This document shows positions 1 through 10,400 of a stretch of DNA of 64,000 nt, piece by piece (positions within the stretch are counted from its first letter, which is position 1; each line of letters begins with the position of its first letter). Position numbers and translations under genes: made by a program. The DNA comes from Panicum virgatum (lineage: Eukaryota > Streptophyta > Magnoliopsida > Poales > Poaceae), in NCBI RefSeq assembly GCF_016808335.1, contig NC_053153.1, forward strand, positions 29,519,590 through 29,583,589, in the 5' to 3' direction. The notes beneath the pieces were generated by a model. The model was not told where the DNA came from and did no database searches. It worked only from the letters and a program-made list of their open reading frames with translations.

Positions 1-493
1 ATGGCCGCCGGCTGGGGCTGAGGACGAGCCCCCCTGACCCTGAACCGGCCACATCGGGATGCGCCCTGGCCATGGGGCGCTGAAGAATGGCCAGGGCGTA
101 CCTCCAGGGCCAGGAGCAGGAGTGGGAGCCGGAGTCGGGTCCGGAGTGCCCCGAGCACCACCACCAGGTCCACTCCACCGACGACGCATTCGGCCTCCCC
201 CACCCCCGGTCTGGCCGGTGAGAGGAGCGCCAAGGAGGGGGTCGGGCGATGCAGGGGTGCGGGCACCGCGGCCGTCGCAGGCGTGGGCGCGTGCACAGGA
301 AGTCTAGCAGCAGGGGCGAGCACGGCGGGCGCGACGGCGGCCTGTGCGGCGTGCGCCCGCGCGGCATCCGTAAACTCTGGACTCGTGCAGCGAACTGCAG
401 CGGTCTGCTCGATGGCAGCAAGCGCGTCGCAGGGCACGCCAAGCCGCAGCGGCAGGGGCCGCGGCAGTCGCAGGAGCAGGGGCGGCGTCCAGG

Positions 494-829
494 TGTTAGA
501 AGCTCAATTCTAACTCTCATTGAGCTGAGAGGATGACAATGAACTTGGGGCAATTTTCTGGTTTTCTCATATTCACAAACTCAAAGCCATGCCAACCCAA
601 GGGGCTGGGGATACATACTTATAGGCAGCCAAGGCAGGCAGCCAAAGCTTGCTGCAGCAAAAGATGCTAAGATGCTAGTCAAAAGAACTAAAGCTAGATG
701 TTGTCCTAGCAAACTGACTGTCCTAGCAAGATGCTGTCCTAGCAAACTGAAATATGCTAAAGGAATATATGCCCTGGTCCTTGCAAGGACTCTATGCCTT
801 ATCCATCCAGCACAAAGACTTATCCATCA
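494..829 (-). repeat. 3' LTR of the young copia element
   Basis: 336 bp, starting TGTTAGAAGC and ending CTTATCCATCA on the plus strand. It pairs with 6049-6384, with one visible mismatch. The host CCAGG duplication abuts its outer end. Confidence 0.95.
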
Positions 830-839
830 TTCTCCCCCT
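830..839 (-). other. Polypurine tract of the young copia element
   Basis: Minus-strand AGGGGGAGAA abuts the 3' LTR and overlaps the pol stop codon. This is the expected plus-strand priming site. Confidence 0.85.
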
Positions 840-3800
840 AAGTCTTGTGCGTCGTCGTGTGGGAGGATTGGACCATCCCGGTCCTGGAGCAGAGCTCAAG
901 GAACTTGATCCTCCCAAGGGGCTTGGTGAGCAGGTCTGCAAGCTGGTCCTTGGTGTTGATGTAGCTTGCCTTGATGCTCCCGTCCTCCAAGCAGCCTCGG
1001 ATGAAGTGGTACCTCACCCGGATGTGCTTGCTCCGTTCATGGAAAACGGGGTTCTTCGCCAAGGCCAGGGCGGACTTGCTGTCCACCCTGAGCTCCACCG
1101 CTCCAATGTCTCTGCCGAGTAGATCACCCAGCAGTCGAGCGAGCCAGAGCGCCTGAGTCGACGCAGTGGAGGCCGCTATGTACTCGGCCTCGCAGCTGGA
1201 CAAGGCCACCACCTGCTGCTTGACCGACTGCCAGCTAACGAGGCACTCGCCAAGGAAGAAGAGGATCCCGCTCGTACTCTTGCTGGTGTCGATGTCGCCG
1301 GCGTGGTCGCTGTCGCTGTACCCGACGAAGTGTGCCGCCCCAGGGCACCTCGGGTAGTGGAGACCGTGGTCGAGAGTCCCCGCAACATAGCGGATGATCC
1401 TCTTCACGGCCTGCTGGTGCTCCGTCGTCGGTCGCTGCATGAACCGACTGACGTAGCCGACGGAGAACGCCAAGTCCGGCCGTGTGTGGGCGAGGTAGCG
1501 GAGGCTCCCCACAAGACGCCGGTACTGAGTAGCGTCCACCTCCTCCGCCGTGCTGTCACGGCTCAGCTTCAGCCTCTCCTCCATCGGAGTGAGGGCTGGG
1601 TTGCAGTCGGTGAGCCCAGCGAGCTCGACGACGCGCTTGGCGTAGGCGGTCTGTCGAAGTGTGATCCCGGAGTCGTCCTGGTGCACCTCGATCCCCAGGT
1701 AGAAGGAGAGAGGCCCCAAGTCGCTCATCTGGAAGGTGGCCTTCATCTCCTCCTTGAACACTGCCACCTCCGCATCCTTGGTGCCGGTGATCACCAAGTC
1801 GTCGACGTAGACACCCACCAGCAGGGCATTGCCTCCTTTGCCCCGCCGGTAGATGGCCGCCTCGTGCGGGCTTTGCTCGAAGCCCATCCCCTTGAGCGTG
1901 GAGTCCAGCTTGGCGTTCCACGCCCTCGGGGCCTGCCGCAAGCCATAGAGGGCCTTGCGCAGACGTAGCACCTTACCCTCCTTGCCGGGGATCGCAAACC
2001 CCGGCGGCTGGTGCACGTAGACCTCCTCCTTCAAGTCGCCGTTGAGAAACGCCGACTTGACGTCCATGTGATAGACACGCCAGCCCTCCTGGGCAGCTAG
2101 CGCAAGGAGGAGTCGCACGGACTCCATCCGTGCCACGGGAGCGAAGGCATCGTCGAAGTCGACTCCCTCCTGCTGCACGAAACCTCGTGCCACCAGGCGA
2201 GCCTTGTGCTTGACGACGGTGCCGGCCTCATCCCTCTTCAGCTTGAACACCCACTTAAGGGTGATCGCGCGGTGACCGCGAGGGAGATCAGCAAGCTCCC
2301 AAGTGCGGTTCTTCTCAACCGCGTCCATCTCCGACTGCATCGCGGCACGCCAGGCCGCGTGTCCCTCGGCCTCTGCGAAAGACCGAGGTTCGCCATCGTC
2401 GCACGCGAGGTGCAACTGCGCCTCCAGGTCGTGAGGCACCAGTCCCGGCACCGGCTGGTCACCGAGAAGGTCCTCCATCGTACGGTACCGCAACGGCTCG
2501 CCGTCATGGTACGCGTCGACGCGCTCCTCGTCGTGAGAGAGCGGAGTAGCGAACTCCACCGGACTGTGCTCAGCGCGAGCAGGTGTCGAAGTAGACGGGC
2601 CCGGAGGAGTAGCTATCGGTACTGGAGTGCGCGGCGTCGCCGGCTGTGGTGGTGCAGCCGAGGAACTCGGCGCAGCCGGAGTCGTAGCGGAAGGGCGTGG
2701 TGCCGCCGGTGTGGCGGGCGCCGGAGTCGGTGGAGGCTCGGGGACCGGGGTAGGCACGCTCGGCGAGGAAGAGCTGCCTACTCCCCCAGCTCCCTCGAAG
2801 TGGACGTACTCGACGGTGAAGTCGTCGTACGTCGGAGCCGAGCCGTCGTCCACCGCCTTGTCCCACGCCCATCCTCGCCCTTCGTCGAACACAACGTCGC
2901 GCGCCGTGCGCACACGCTGTGTCTCCGGGTCGAGAATGCGGTAGGCCTTCGAACCCGCCGCGTAGCCGATGAACACTCCCGGAGTGCTCCTGTCGTCGAG
3001 CTTGCCGATGTGGCCAAGCTCCTTGGCGAATGCGAGGCAGCCGAAGACCCGCAGGTGGGAGACCGCCGGCTTGCGCCCATGCCAAGCCTCATACGGCGTC
3101 ATGCCGTCGAGTGCCTTGGTGGGCGAGCGGTTGAGGATGTAGACGGCCGTCACCACCGCCTCTCCCCAGAAGACAGCCGGCATCCCCCTCTGCTTGAGGA
3201 GGGCCCGGGCCATCCCCACAACCGTCTGGTTGCGCCGCTCGACGACGCCGTTCTGCTGCGGGCTGTACGGCGCGGAGTAGTGGCGCTGGATGCCCTCATC
3301 CACGCAGTACGCCGCGAACTCGGCCGCCGTGAACTCGCCGCCGTTGTCGGTGCGCAGCACGCGCAACTTGCGGCCGCTCTCCGCCTCCGCAGCAGCCTGA
3401 GCACGCCTGATGGCGTCCGCAGCCTCTCCCTTGCTGCCGAGGATCATCACCCACATGAAGCGGGAGAGGTCGTCGACGAGCAGCAGGAAGTAGCGCCGTC
3501 CTCCTGGTGTGACCGGTGTCACCGGGCCACACAAGTCCCCGTGTACGAGCTCGAGCCGCTCCTTGGCTCGAAAGCTCGCCTGCTGGGGGAAGGAGTGCCG
3601 CCTCTGCTTCGTCAGCACGCAGACGTCGCAGAGCTGCTCCACGTGGTCGAGGCACGGGAGGCCTCGCACCATCTCCTTGGCGCCGAGCCGCTTCAGGGCC
3701 TCAAAGTGGAGGTGCCCAAAGCGCTCGTGCCACTGCCATGCCTCGTCGTCCCTGCGAGCTGCAAGACAAAGAGGTTGGGCCACCCCGACATGGAGGATGT

Positions 3801-4584
3801 AGAGGCGGTTCTTCCCTCGAACCACCCTGGCGAGAAGCTGGCGACGGTGGTCCCAGATGCGGAGGACCCCGCTGTCGATCACCACACGGGAGCCGCTCTC
3901 ATCGAGCTGCCCAAGACTGATGATGGAGTTCCGCAGCGCCGGGATGTAGTAGACTCCGGTGAGCATCCGGTGCTCTCCGGACTTGGCGGTGAAGATCACG
4001 GAGCCCACGCCCTTGATCTCCACGGTGGAGGAGTCCCCGAACCTGACGGAGCCACCTACGTCGACGTCCAGGTCGGAGAAGAACTCCCGCCGCCCGGTCA
4101 TGTGGTGCGTGGCGCCGGAGTCGAGGTACCAGCCATCGACCCTGTCGTCGTCGGAGCCGTTGCCGAGGAGAACTCGGGCACGCGGCTCGTCGAGGTGGAG
4201 TAGAGCGGTGACAGGCGGTGCCGTCGGGTGCGGCTCCATGTCCCCGTGGAGTAGGAACAGAGCCGGCTCGTCATCCGGCTGGGCCTCCGCGACGTGGGCT
4301 TGGCCCCCACGCCTCCGCTGCGGGACAGTCCCTGGCCCAGTGGCCGAGCCTGCCACAGTTGTGGCAGGCGTCGTCTCGTGCCGCCTTGGGCCTGTCAGCG
4401 GCGCTGCCCTGAGCATCTCCGCGGGCGCCACCCTCGGCGCGCCCTCGTGCCCCGGCTTGGGCACCTCCGCGCCCCTTTCGCGGCTTGCCGCGCTTGCGGC
4501 CACCTGTCGAGGAAGAGGGCTCCCCCCTCCTCCTGTCACCGCGCCGAGCCTCCCACTGCTCCTGAGTGAGGTGGAGCTTCCCAC
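838..4584 (-). CDS. Copia pol: protease, integrase, reverse transcriptase, RNase H
   Basis: The 1,248-codon open frame starts inside gag in another frame; its real contribution begins near residue 86 (about 4328), just after the gag zinc knuckle, where gag and pol differ by a +1 shift at a CCC run. Visible motifs: aspartic protease WYLDSGATHHM (about residue 155); integrase HHCC zinc site (HERFGHLHF...CDVC) and catalytic core HGDLCGP, RTDNGGEF, SPQQNGVVERR; reverse transcriptase MDVKSAFLNGDL and GVYVDDLVITG (catalytic YVDD, near residue 905); RNase H GYSDSDHAGD, SSCEAEYIA and RVDSKSALALAKN. The protein-integrase-RT order is that of Ty1/copia. All catalytic motifs look intact. It ends with TAG at 838-840 next to the polypurine tract. 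Confidence 0.92.
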   Translation of the reverse strand: MGSSTSLRSSGRLGAVTGGGGSPLPRQVAASAASRERGAEVPKPGHEGAPRVAPAEMLRAAPLTGPRRHETTPATTVAGSATGPGTVPQRRRGGQAHVAEAQPDDEPALFLLHGDMEPHPTAPPVTALLHLDEPRARVLLGNGSDDDRVDGWYLDSGATHHMTGRREFFSDLDVDVGGSVRFGDSSTVEIKGVGSVIFTAKSGEHRMLTGVYYIPALRNSIISLGQLDESGSRVVIDSGVLRIWDHRRQLLARVVRGKNRLYILHVGVAQPLCLAARRDDEAWQWHERFGHLHFEALKRLGAKEMVRGLPCLDHVEQLCDVCVLTKQRRHSFPQQASFRAKERLELVHGDLCGPVTPVTPGGRRYFLLLVDDLSRFMWVMILGSKGEAADAIRRAQAAAEAESGRKLRVLRTDNGGEFTAAEFAAYCVDEGIQRHYSAPYSPQQNGVVERRNQTVVGMARALLKQRGMPAVFWGEAVVTAVYILNRSPTKALDGMTPYEAWHGRKPAVSHLRVFGCLAFAKELGHIGKLDDRSTPGVFIGYAAGSKAYRILDPETQRVRTARDVVFDEGRGWAWDKAVDDGSAPTYDDFTVEYVHFEGAGGVGSSSSPSVPTPVPEPPPTPAPATPAAPRPSATTPAAPSSSAAPPQPATPRTPVPIATPPGPSTSTPARAEHSPVEFATPLSHDEERVDAYHDGEPLRYRTMEDLLGDQPVPGLVPHDLEAQLHLACDDGEPRSFAEAEGHAAWRAAMQSEMDAVEKNRTWELADLPRGHRAITLKWVFKLKRDEAGTVVKHKARLVARGFVQQEGVDFDDAFAPVARMESVRLLLALAAQEGWRVYHMDVKSAFLNGDLKEEVYVHQPPGFAIPGKEGKVLRLRKALYGLRQAPRAWNAKLDSTLKGMGFEQSPHEAAIYRRGKGGNALLVGVYVDDLVITGTKDAEVAVFKEEMKATFQMSDLGPLSFYLGIEVHQDDSGITLRQTAYAKRVVELAGLTDCNPALTPMEERLKLSRDSTAEEVDATQYRRLVGSLRYLAHTRPDLAFSVGYVSRFMQRPTTEHQQAVKRIIRYVAGTLDHGLHYPRCPGAAHFVGYSDSDHAGDIDTSKSTSGILFFLGECLVSWQSVKQQVVALSSCEAEYIAASTASTQALWLARLLGDLLGRDIGAVELRVDSKSALALAKNPVFHERSKHIRVRYHFIRGCLEDGSIKASYINTKDQLADLLTKPLGRIKFLELCSRTGMVQSSHTTTHKT

Positions 4585-5810
4585 CGATGGAGATGCCTCC
4601 CGAGGGAGGCTGTGGCTCGTCGTTGTCGACGACCTTGAGGCGACCTATCGCCTCCTCGATCGTCATGGTGGAGAGGTCCAGCAGAGACTCGATCGAGCGA
4701 GCGGTCTGTCTGTACCTCTCGGGGACGCAGCGGAAGAGCTTCTCGACGGCTCTCTCCTCGTCGTAGGTGTCGTCGCCGAACTGCACCACCTTCTGCAGCA
4801 GAGTGTTGAGACGGAGGGAGAAGTCATCAACATCCTCACCTGGCTTGAAGGCCAGGTTCTCCCACTCCTTGCGAAGTGCCTGGAGAGTGGTCTTGCGGGC
4901 GCGGTCGCTGCCGATACGTGCCGCAGCGATGGAGTCCCAGGCCTCCTTGGCAGTTCGCTTCTTGGAAAGCGTGAACTGCATCTCGGACGGGGCTGCTGCG
5001 ATGAGAGCATCTAGCGCCCGTCGATCCTCATCGTAGCCGACGTCGCCGTACCGGACTGCCTCCCACATGTGCCGCACCTGGAGCTTCACCTCCATGACTG
5101 CGGCCCACTCGACGTAGTTGGTCTTGGTGAGGGTGGGCCACCCACCGCCGGGACCGACGTCCCTGACCACCGCCTGGAGGCCGTGGTAGCCGGGGGCGCC
5201 GCCGCGCGCCGCCGCCAGGGGCGCGGCCGCCGCCGCCAGGGGCGCCGCCTCCGCCCTGCGCGCCGCCGCCAGGGGCGCGGCCTCCTCCGCCGGGTGCGCG
5301 GCCCATTGGACCGTCGCCGGGCGCACCGCCAGGCGCGCCGCCGTCCAGGCAGCCGCCGGGCGCGCGGGCCCCTGGACCATCGCCGGGCGCGCCGCCGTCC
5401 AGGCCACCGCCGGGCGCGCGGGCCCCTGGACCGCCGCCGGGCGCGCCGCCGTCCAGGCCATCGCCGCCGGGGTGGGCTGCTGCCCACCGCGTGGTCCGCT
5501 CCCGCGCTCTCTCCCTCTCCAACTCCTCAAGGTCCTCGTCGGCGGTGGCGTCGCCGGCGATGGAGCCGCTGAGGCTGCCACGCAAGGTCTCAACCTCGAC
5601 CTCCGCCGCACGCGCCGCATCCTCCGCCTCCTCTGCTTCCACCTCCGCCCTGGCCGCTGCCAGCTCCGCTGCAGCTAGCCTGGCCGCCCTCGCCGCTGCT
5701 GCAGCGGCTTGAGCCGTCGCTCGCCTGCGCTCCTCTGCCGCGGCGAGCTCGGCGTCTCGCTGGCGCCGTGCGCTCGAGGCGACCGAGCGCTGAGACGGTG
5801 CGTCGGACAT
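4271..5810 (-). CDS. Copia gag (capsid/nucleocapsid), frame-disrupted
   Basis: Gag forms the particle and binds the genomic RNA. The likely start (MSDAPSQRS, ATG at 5808-5810) opens an Ala/Glu-rich coiled-coil-like N-terminus and a long Gly/Ala/Pro repeat; that frame stays open to 5028. The conserved gag core (TKTNYVEWAAVMEVKLQ through WENLAFKPGEDVDDF) lies in another frame, open from 5620 to 4271, so an indel is implied in the GC-rich repeat near 5200-5300. The C-terminus has a CCHC zinc knuckle, CHNCGRLGHWARDC (CX2CX4HX4C), and then runs out of frame with pol. The gag identity is firm. Whether the frame changes are real or assembly errors in GC-rich repeats cannot be decided here. Confidence 0.8.
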
Positions 5811-5864
5811 GGCGCGCCTCCAAGGGGCTGTTGCGTGGAGAGGGGGAAGGGAACGGGGAAGAAG

Positions 5865-5970
5865 CTGCTGGTGCAGCAGCTGCACTAGCAACAGCAGCAG
5901 CAGCAGTAGCTGCTCCAGCAACTGCAGCAGCAGCAGCTGGTGCAGTTGCTGCTGCTGCTGGTGGTGGTGG
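5865..5970. repeat. CAG/CTG trinucleotide-rich tract in the copia leader
   Basis: Interrupted CAG, GCA and CTG runs between the PBS and the gag start. The minus strand reads poly-Leu or poly-Ala depending on frame. This is a likely site of length variation. Confidence 0.7.
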
Positions 5971-6033
5971 TTGGGCTGCTACAGAGGCTTGGGAAGGGGA
6001 GGAGCAAGAGATATCCAACCTACAGGAAAGTAC

Positions 6034-6046
6034 GGCTCGGATACCA
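6034..6046 (-). other. Primer binding site of the young copia element
   Basis: Minus-strand TGGTATCCGAGCC, two bases inside the 5' LTR. It matches the 3' end complement of plant initiator tRNA-Met at all but one position. Confidence 0.85.
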
Positions 6047-6048
6047 GA

Positions 6049-6384
6049 TGTTAGAAGCTCAATTCTAACTCTCATTGAGCTGAGAGGATGACAATGAACT
6101 TGGGGCAATTTTCTGGTTTTCTCATATTCACAAACTCAAAGCCATGCCAACCCAAGGGGCTGGGGATACATACTTATAGGCAGCCAAGGCAGGCAGCCAA
6201 AGCTTGCTGCAGCAAAAGATGCTAAGATGCTAGTCAAAAGAACTAAAGCTAGATGCTGTCCTAGCAAACTGACTGTCCTAGCAAGATGCTGTCCTAGCAA
6301 ACTGAAATATGCTAAAGGAATATATGCCCTGGTCCTTGCAAGGACTCTATGCCTTATCCATCCAGCACAAAGACTTATCCATCA
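6049..6384 (-). repeat. 5' LTR of the young copia element
   Basis: 336 bp, same length and termini as the 494-829 copy. On the minus strand it reads TGATGGATAAG to GCTTCTAACA and is followed after two bases by the PBS. It should contain the element's promoter; the plus-strand stretch ACATACTTATAGGC could hold a weak TATA-like sequence, but none was assigned. Confidence 0.95.
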
Positions 6385-7069
6385 CCAGGGGCCACAGCCG
6401 CGCCAGGTGCAGCGCCGCCGCCGCCGCTTGCAGCACCGGCTACAGGGGGGCAGCGGGCGGCGGCGCCAGAGGCCCCCGTGCGGGGTGCAGGGCCGGGAGT
6501 TGGTCCGCCGACGGCAGCAGCCAGCACGACGGGCGCCGGGAGGAAAGTGGAGTGCTGCTCCAGCCACGCGAGAGGCCGGTCAGGAGCGCGCGCACCACCC
6601 GCGCCCGCACCTCCGACGGCAGAGGAGGCCGGGGCGGGCAACAGGGTCCAGGCCCGCACCCTCGGAGCGGCGCCGTGCAGGGCCAATTCGGCCGGGAGGG
6701 CGGCGGAGGGGGCCGGACCACCACCAGATCCAGGCCGGGCCGAGTCGGCAGCGCCCTGGATCGCGGCGTCAGGGGCAGGGGAACATAGGGGGAAGGTGGC
6801 GCCGGCCGCGTCATCAGGGCCCGCGGGGGCGCCCGTGGCGGGGGCAGCGGCGGCGGCCCCGCTCGCGACCCCAGGAGCAGGGGGCGACGAGGGACGCGGC
6901 GTAGGGAGGCCGCGCCGAGCCGGCGGCGCCCTGGACGCCCTGGATCCAGGCGCCAGGGGCAGGGGAACCGGGAGCAGAGGAAAGGGGAAGGAAGGAGGAG
7001 AGCGGCGGCGCTGGCGGCCGGCCGGCCATGGCGCCGGCGGCGGCTGCCATGGGAGGAGAAGGGACCTAA

Positions 7070-7082
7070 GCAAATGATACCA
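7070..7082 (-). other. Primer binding site of the outer element
   Basis: On the minus strand TGGTATCATTTGC starts immediately after the LTR terminus. The first eight bases match the plant initiator-tRNA-Met complement TGGTATCAGAGC. Confidence 0.6.
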
Positions 7083-7196
7083 TGTAGGAGAGAATAATGG
7101 CTTGTATTCCTCCAAACCCTAGAAGGGTGGGATATATAGTTACTATACATGGGCCTCTAGATGGGCCACTATACATGAGCTCAATATACACCAACA
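7083..7196 (-). repeat. Very short (114 bp) 5' LTR of the outer element
   Basis: On the minus strand this begins TGTTGGTGTATATTGAGC and ends TTCTCTCCTACA, giving TG...CA termini. The primer binding site abuts its 3' end. The flanking 5 bp on the host side are AATTC (7197-7201); the partner duplication would lie outside the window. A length of 114 bp is at the low end for copia LTRs. Confidence 0.6.
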
Positions 7197-7478
7197 AATT
7201 CAATTACAGAAGCCACTGCCAGTGGTAGACTTGTAGTAATTTAGTTAAATGATCATTATTAGTAATGCCCAGCTTCATTGTCATGGATACTTCTTTAGAA
7301 TACATCTTGCTTGCAAAATTGTAGGTTTGTAATACATTTCTCGAAACTAGGCATTACATTTAAGCTACTGATGTTCAAATGCCAAAGGCTAATAATCATC
7401 TTGATTGCAAATATGAACTCTAGACACAATAGTAACTGCATAATAAATAATACAAAGGAACAAGGGTAATCAAAGAAC
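7197..7478 (-). other. AARE intron 13, proximal part
   Basis: AT-rich DNA starting with a GT donor right after the serine-nucleophile exon (minus-strand CCAG|GTTCTTTG). No exon resembling the AARE C-terminus is visible on the minus strand before the retrotransposon LTR at 7196. Confidence 0.6.
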
Positions 7479-10400
7479 CTGGCCGATCAAATGAGTTGTC
7501 AAGAAACCTCCATGTGAACCTCCAACTACAGCGACTCTAGATGGATCTATTAGTCCTCTCTTTATAACAAAGTCCAAAGCTGTCAATACATCATTGACAT
7601 CCTGCTTGCATGTTTGCATAGAGAAACATGGTTCATGATAAATTTTGGCATTTTGCAAGAATGATCTTTAAACATGGGAAAAGAACCAATTACACTGCAC
7701 CTGAGAACCAATATTTCCAGGAAGGGATTGCAGTGCTTCTTCCCCAAAGCCTAATGAACCCCTAAGCAACCAAAAAGAGCACATACATCATAGTGTCAAA
7801 AGTGTGCATGTCCCATGGAAATATTAAGAAACAAACCCATAAAAGAGATAATGATCAAATTGTACATATTTAGAACAGACAAAGTACTAGCGAGATAATT
7901 TACCTGTAATTCACGACAAGAAGATTATATCCCTGCGAAAAAAGAAAAGCCAAGGATTTTGAATAACTTGATGGGTAAACTGAGTGTGGTCCACCATGAA
8001 GAACAACAATTGTTGGATTACTTGCAGAATCCTTATGTGACACAAACATAGCCTCAAAAGGCAGCTTAGCCCCTGAACAGATACAAAAGCATATATGTTT
8101 AGTAAAAATTCTGCAGAAATTCTTCCTATTAATCGGCGAAGAAGTATCAAAGGATTTCAATATAGTGGCAGAGTTCTTTTAAAATATATTTCAAAATAGG
8201 CAGCATGACAAAGTAGAGTAGGATGGTGCAATATTATATAATCATAAGATATAAGAGATGTCTTTATATAGACTAGTTTCGGGCATGCCCGCCTGCCTTG
8301 ATTTAATATAATAAATACATTATATCACAATTACTACCCTCCACTGATTTTTGACAGTAAATTTCTTTTACAATATATGTTTTTAACAAAGACTGCAAAA
8401 TCATAACCATGTTAAAATACTTTCAAACATGAATCCATTAGCACGACTTTTGTGTAACTGAACATATACACTGAAGGTCAGATATTATAAATTTTAAATC
8501 TAGATGTTTGGGTGCCTTAAAAAAATCTGCAGAGCAAGTGCCAGCTTCCTACGGTGGCAATGTACTGATTTCAATAAAAGAACAGAGCCTAATGGTGAAT
8601 GCTTAAATAGTTCATAAAGGGAGAAACTAACTTCAGAAAGAAAAATCTAATTAGGAAATCGATGCTGATAATATTAATCTGTAACAGGAATAAGTACGCT
8701 TGAGTTGTTTTCATACCAAGCGCTAGTTTGTCGGAAGGGTTGCTAATTGGGATTTTGATTATGCTGAACTTATGCTCTGCTAATATGGAGCTTATCTGTC
8801 AAAGATACATCACTATTTGTTAACTACCCACTGCAGACCATAAAACATATTTTCTGAATAACAATTAACATTCAGTGCTTTGTTTTGCAAAACCTCATCA
8901 GATGGCTTTGGAAAAGGAGTTGAAACTTCCTGCCACTCCCAATGGCTTTCAGTCTGAGAAACCATGATTCCATAGTATATTTGAGGGAGTGTAATAAGGC
9001 TACTGGAAACTGGAAAAGATGAAAAAAGCAGACAAACATGGATAGTTATCTCACAAAGTGATAGAACTATGTAATTATTCAGTTATAATACACGAGAATG
9101 GGGTTACCTGCAAGAATGTTATTCTTGTCAAGTGCAAGAACATTCCACGAATAATCTGAATCCTGGGGACTAACTCTTAAAACTTCACAACTGCCAAAAA
9201 TATAATTTACAATTAAATAACAATTGATGTTACGTATATCAGTCTGTCAGTGAACAAACAGATGTTTGCAATCACCTCACGACATTTACAGAAAGTATTA
9301 CTTCCCTACTACCCCAAACAGAAGATAGAATCATAGTCGGTCCATCAGTAAGCCATGGATCCCTGAGTAATCCAAAGCAGTACAGCCCAGGGAAACAGTT
9401 ATCTTTGGGGCACATCACAATGGGCACCTACATAATAGTCCAAATTTTCTCAGAATATTAAATTGAAAATATAAAGCATATGATATCAGACAATATCCAT
9501 CATTGAAAGTAACCATAAGAAATAAAGAATTATTTGGACACTTCTTTTGCCCTCTAGTTATCATATTCCACACTTCAATAAGCCCAATACAAGAATTCAT
9601 CTAGCACTGCTTACTCAAAAGTGATGTGAGTAAAACGTCTACCATGAAATTGATACAGCACTAAACAGCCCGAGATAAATTCCAAACCATGGACCTGAAT
9701 ACATGAAAGTTATAGTTAAAAAACATCTCATACCACATCAACGATACCAAGGCTTCCATCCAGTTTCCCATCTGTAGGCCACTCAATTCTATGCATTGAA
9801 TTTGTGGCATTGTGTGCTCCACTATCTACAGCACTCTTCGCTGAGACAAACACAAGATACTTCCCATCCGGACTATAAAATAAAAACTTCCATTATTTCA
9901 CAATGCAATATCATGTTAGCAGGCATGCATAAAAAACTGAATATAATCAGACATAGTTTCTTTTAGTATAGCTGTATAATAAACTTAGTTCATGCAGAAA
10001 GATGCGAGATTCATACTGCGTCCAGAGCTTTGAAAATGAGGGAAACAACACCTCCTAACTTTCAAATTAAACCAAATAGGTGGGTTCTGACAGTTTCAGT
10101 TAAGATTTTTTATAGAACACAGAAAAGTACACCAGACTATGAACGGTGCTCATGACATAGAGGGGAACAAATATGTTTAACTTCCAACCAGTAAGCATGC
10201 AGATGACAGTGTAGTCAAACGTAATACAAAATAATAGTCATAGTTTAGCAAAAAATAACAAAACAGTGTAGATGTCACTCCCATTAATCTAGTTGTGGCG
10301 ATTAACCTAAGCCGAAGTGTGGATCTGAACAAAACAAATGAAGTATTCCTACCTGAACCGTGGGAAAAAGGCACTGCTCAGGTGTGCTGTTAATTTGATC

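Larger units (their letters stand above)
494..6384 (-). mobile_element. Young, structurally complete Ty1/copia retrotransposon
   Basis: A 5,891-bp element with two 336-bp LTRs, a PBS, gag, pol and a polypurine tract, all on the minus strand. Both ends carry the 5-bp duplication CCAGG (489-493 and 6385-6389). By eye the LTRs differ at a single position (T at about 692, C at about 6257), which implies a recent insertion. Domain order is gag with zinc knuckle, protease, integrase, reverse transcriptase, RNase H, as in Pseudoviridae-like plant copia. Coding is disturbed: the Ala/Gly-rich gag N-terminus, the gag core and pol occupy different frames. Inserted in the outer element 1-7196. Confidence 0.95.
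1..7196 (-). mobile_element. Outer Ty1/copia-like LTR retrotransposon, 5' portion, interrupted by a younger element
   Basis: On the minus strand the element opens with a short LTR (7083-7196), followed directly by a tRNA-Met-type primer binding site (7070-7082). Its internal region (6385-7069 and 1-493) is very GC-rich with only low-complexity Pro/Ala/Gly/Arg frames, and I recognise no gag or pol domain. The 494-6384 copia element sits inside it with a CCAGG duplication. The 3' end and 3' LTR would lie left of position 1, so autonomy cannot be judged. It lies 280 bp downstream of AARE exon 13, so it is either in an AARE intron or has replaced the gene's 3' end. The copia assignment rests on the TG...CA LTR and PBS only and is an inference. 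Confidence 0.6.

Noticed and set aside
2206..4203. 665-codon plus-strand open frame
   Set aside because: It is the antisense shadow of the copia pol gene in GC-rich codons; the minus-strand frame carries all the conserved motifs.
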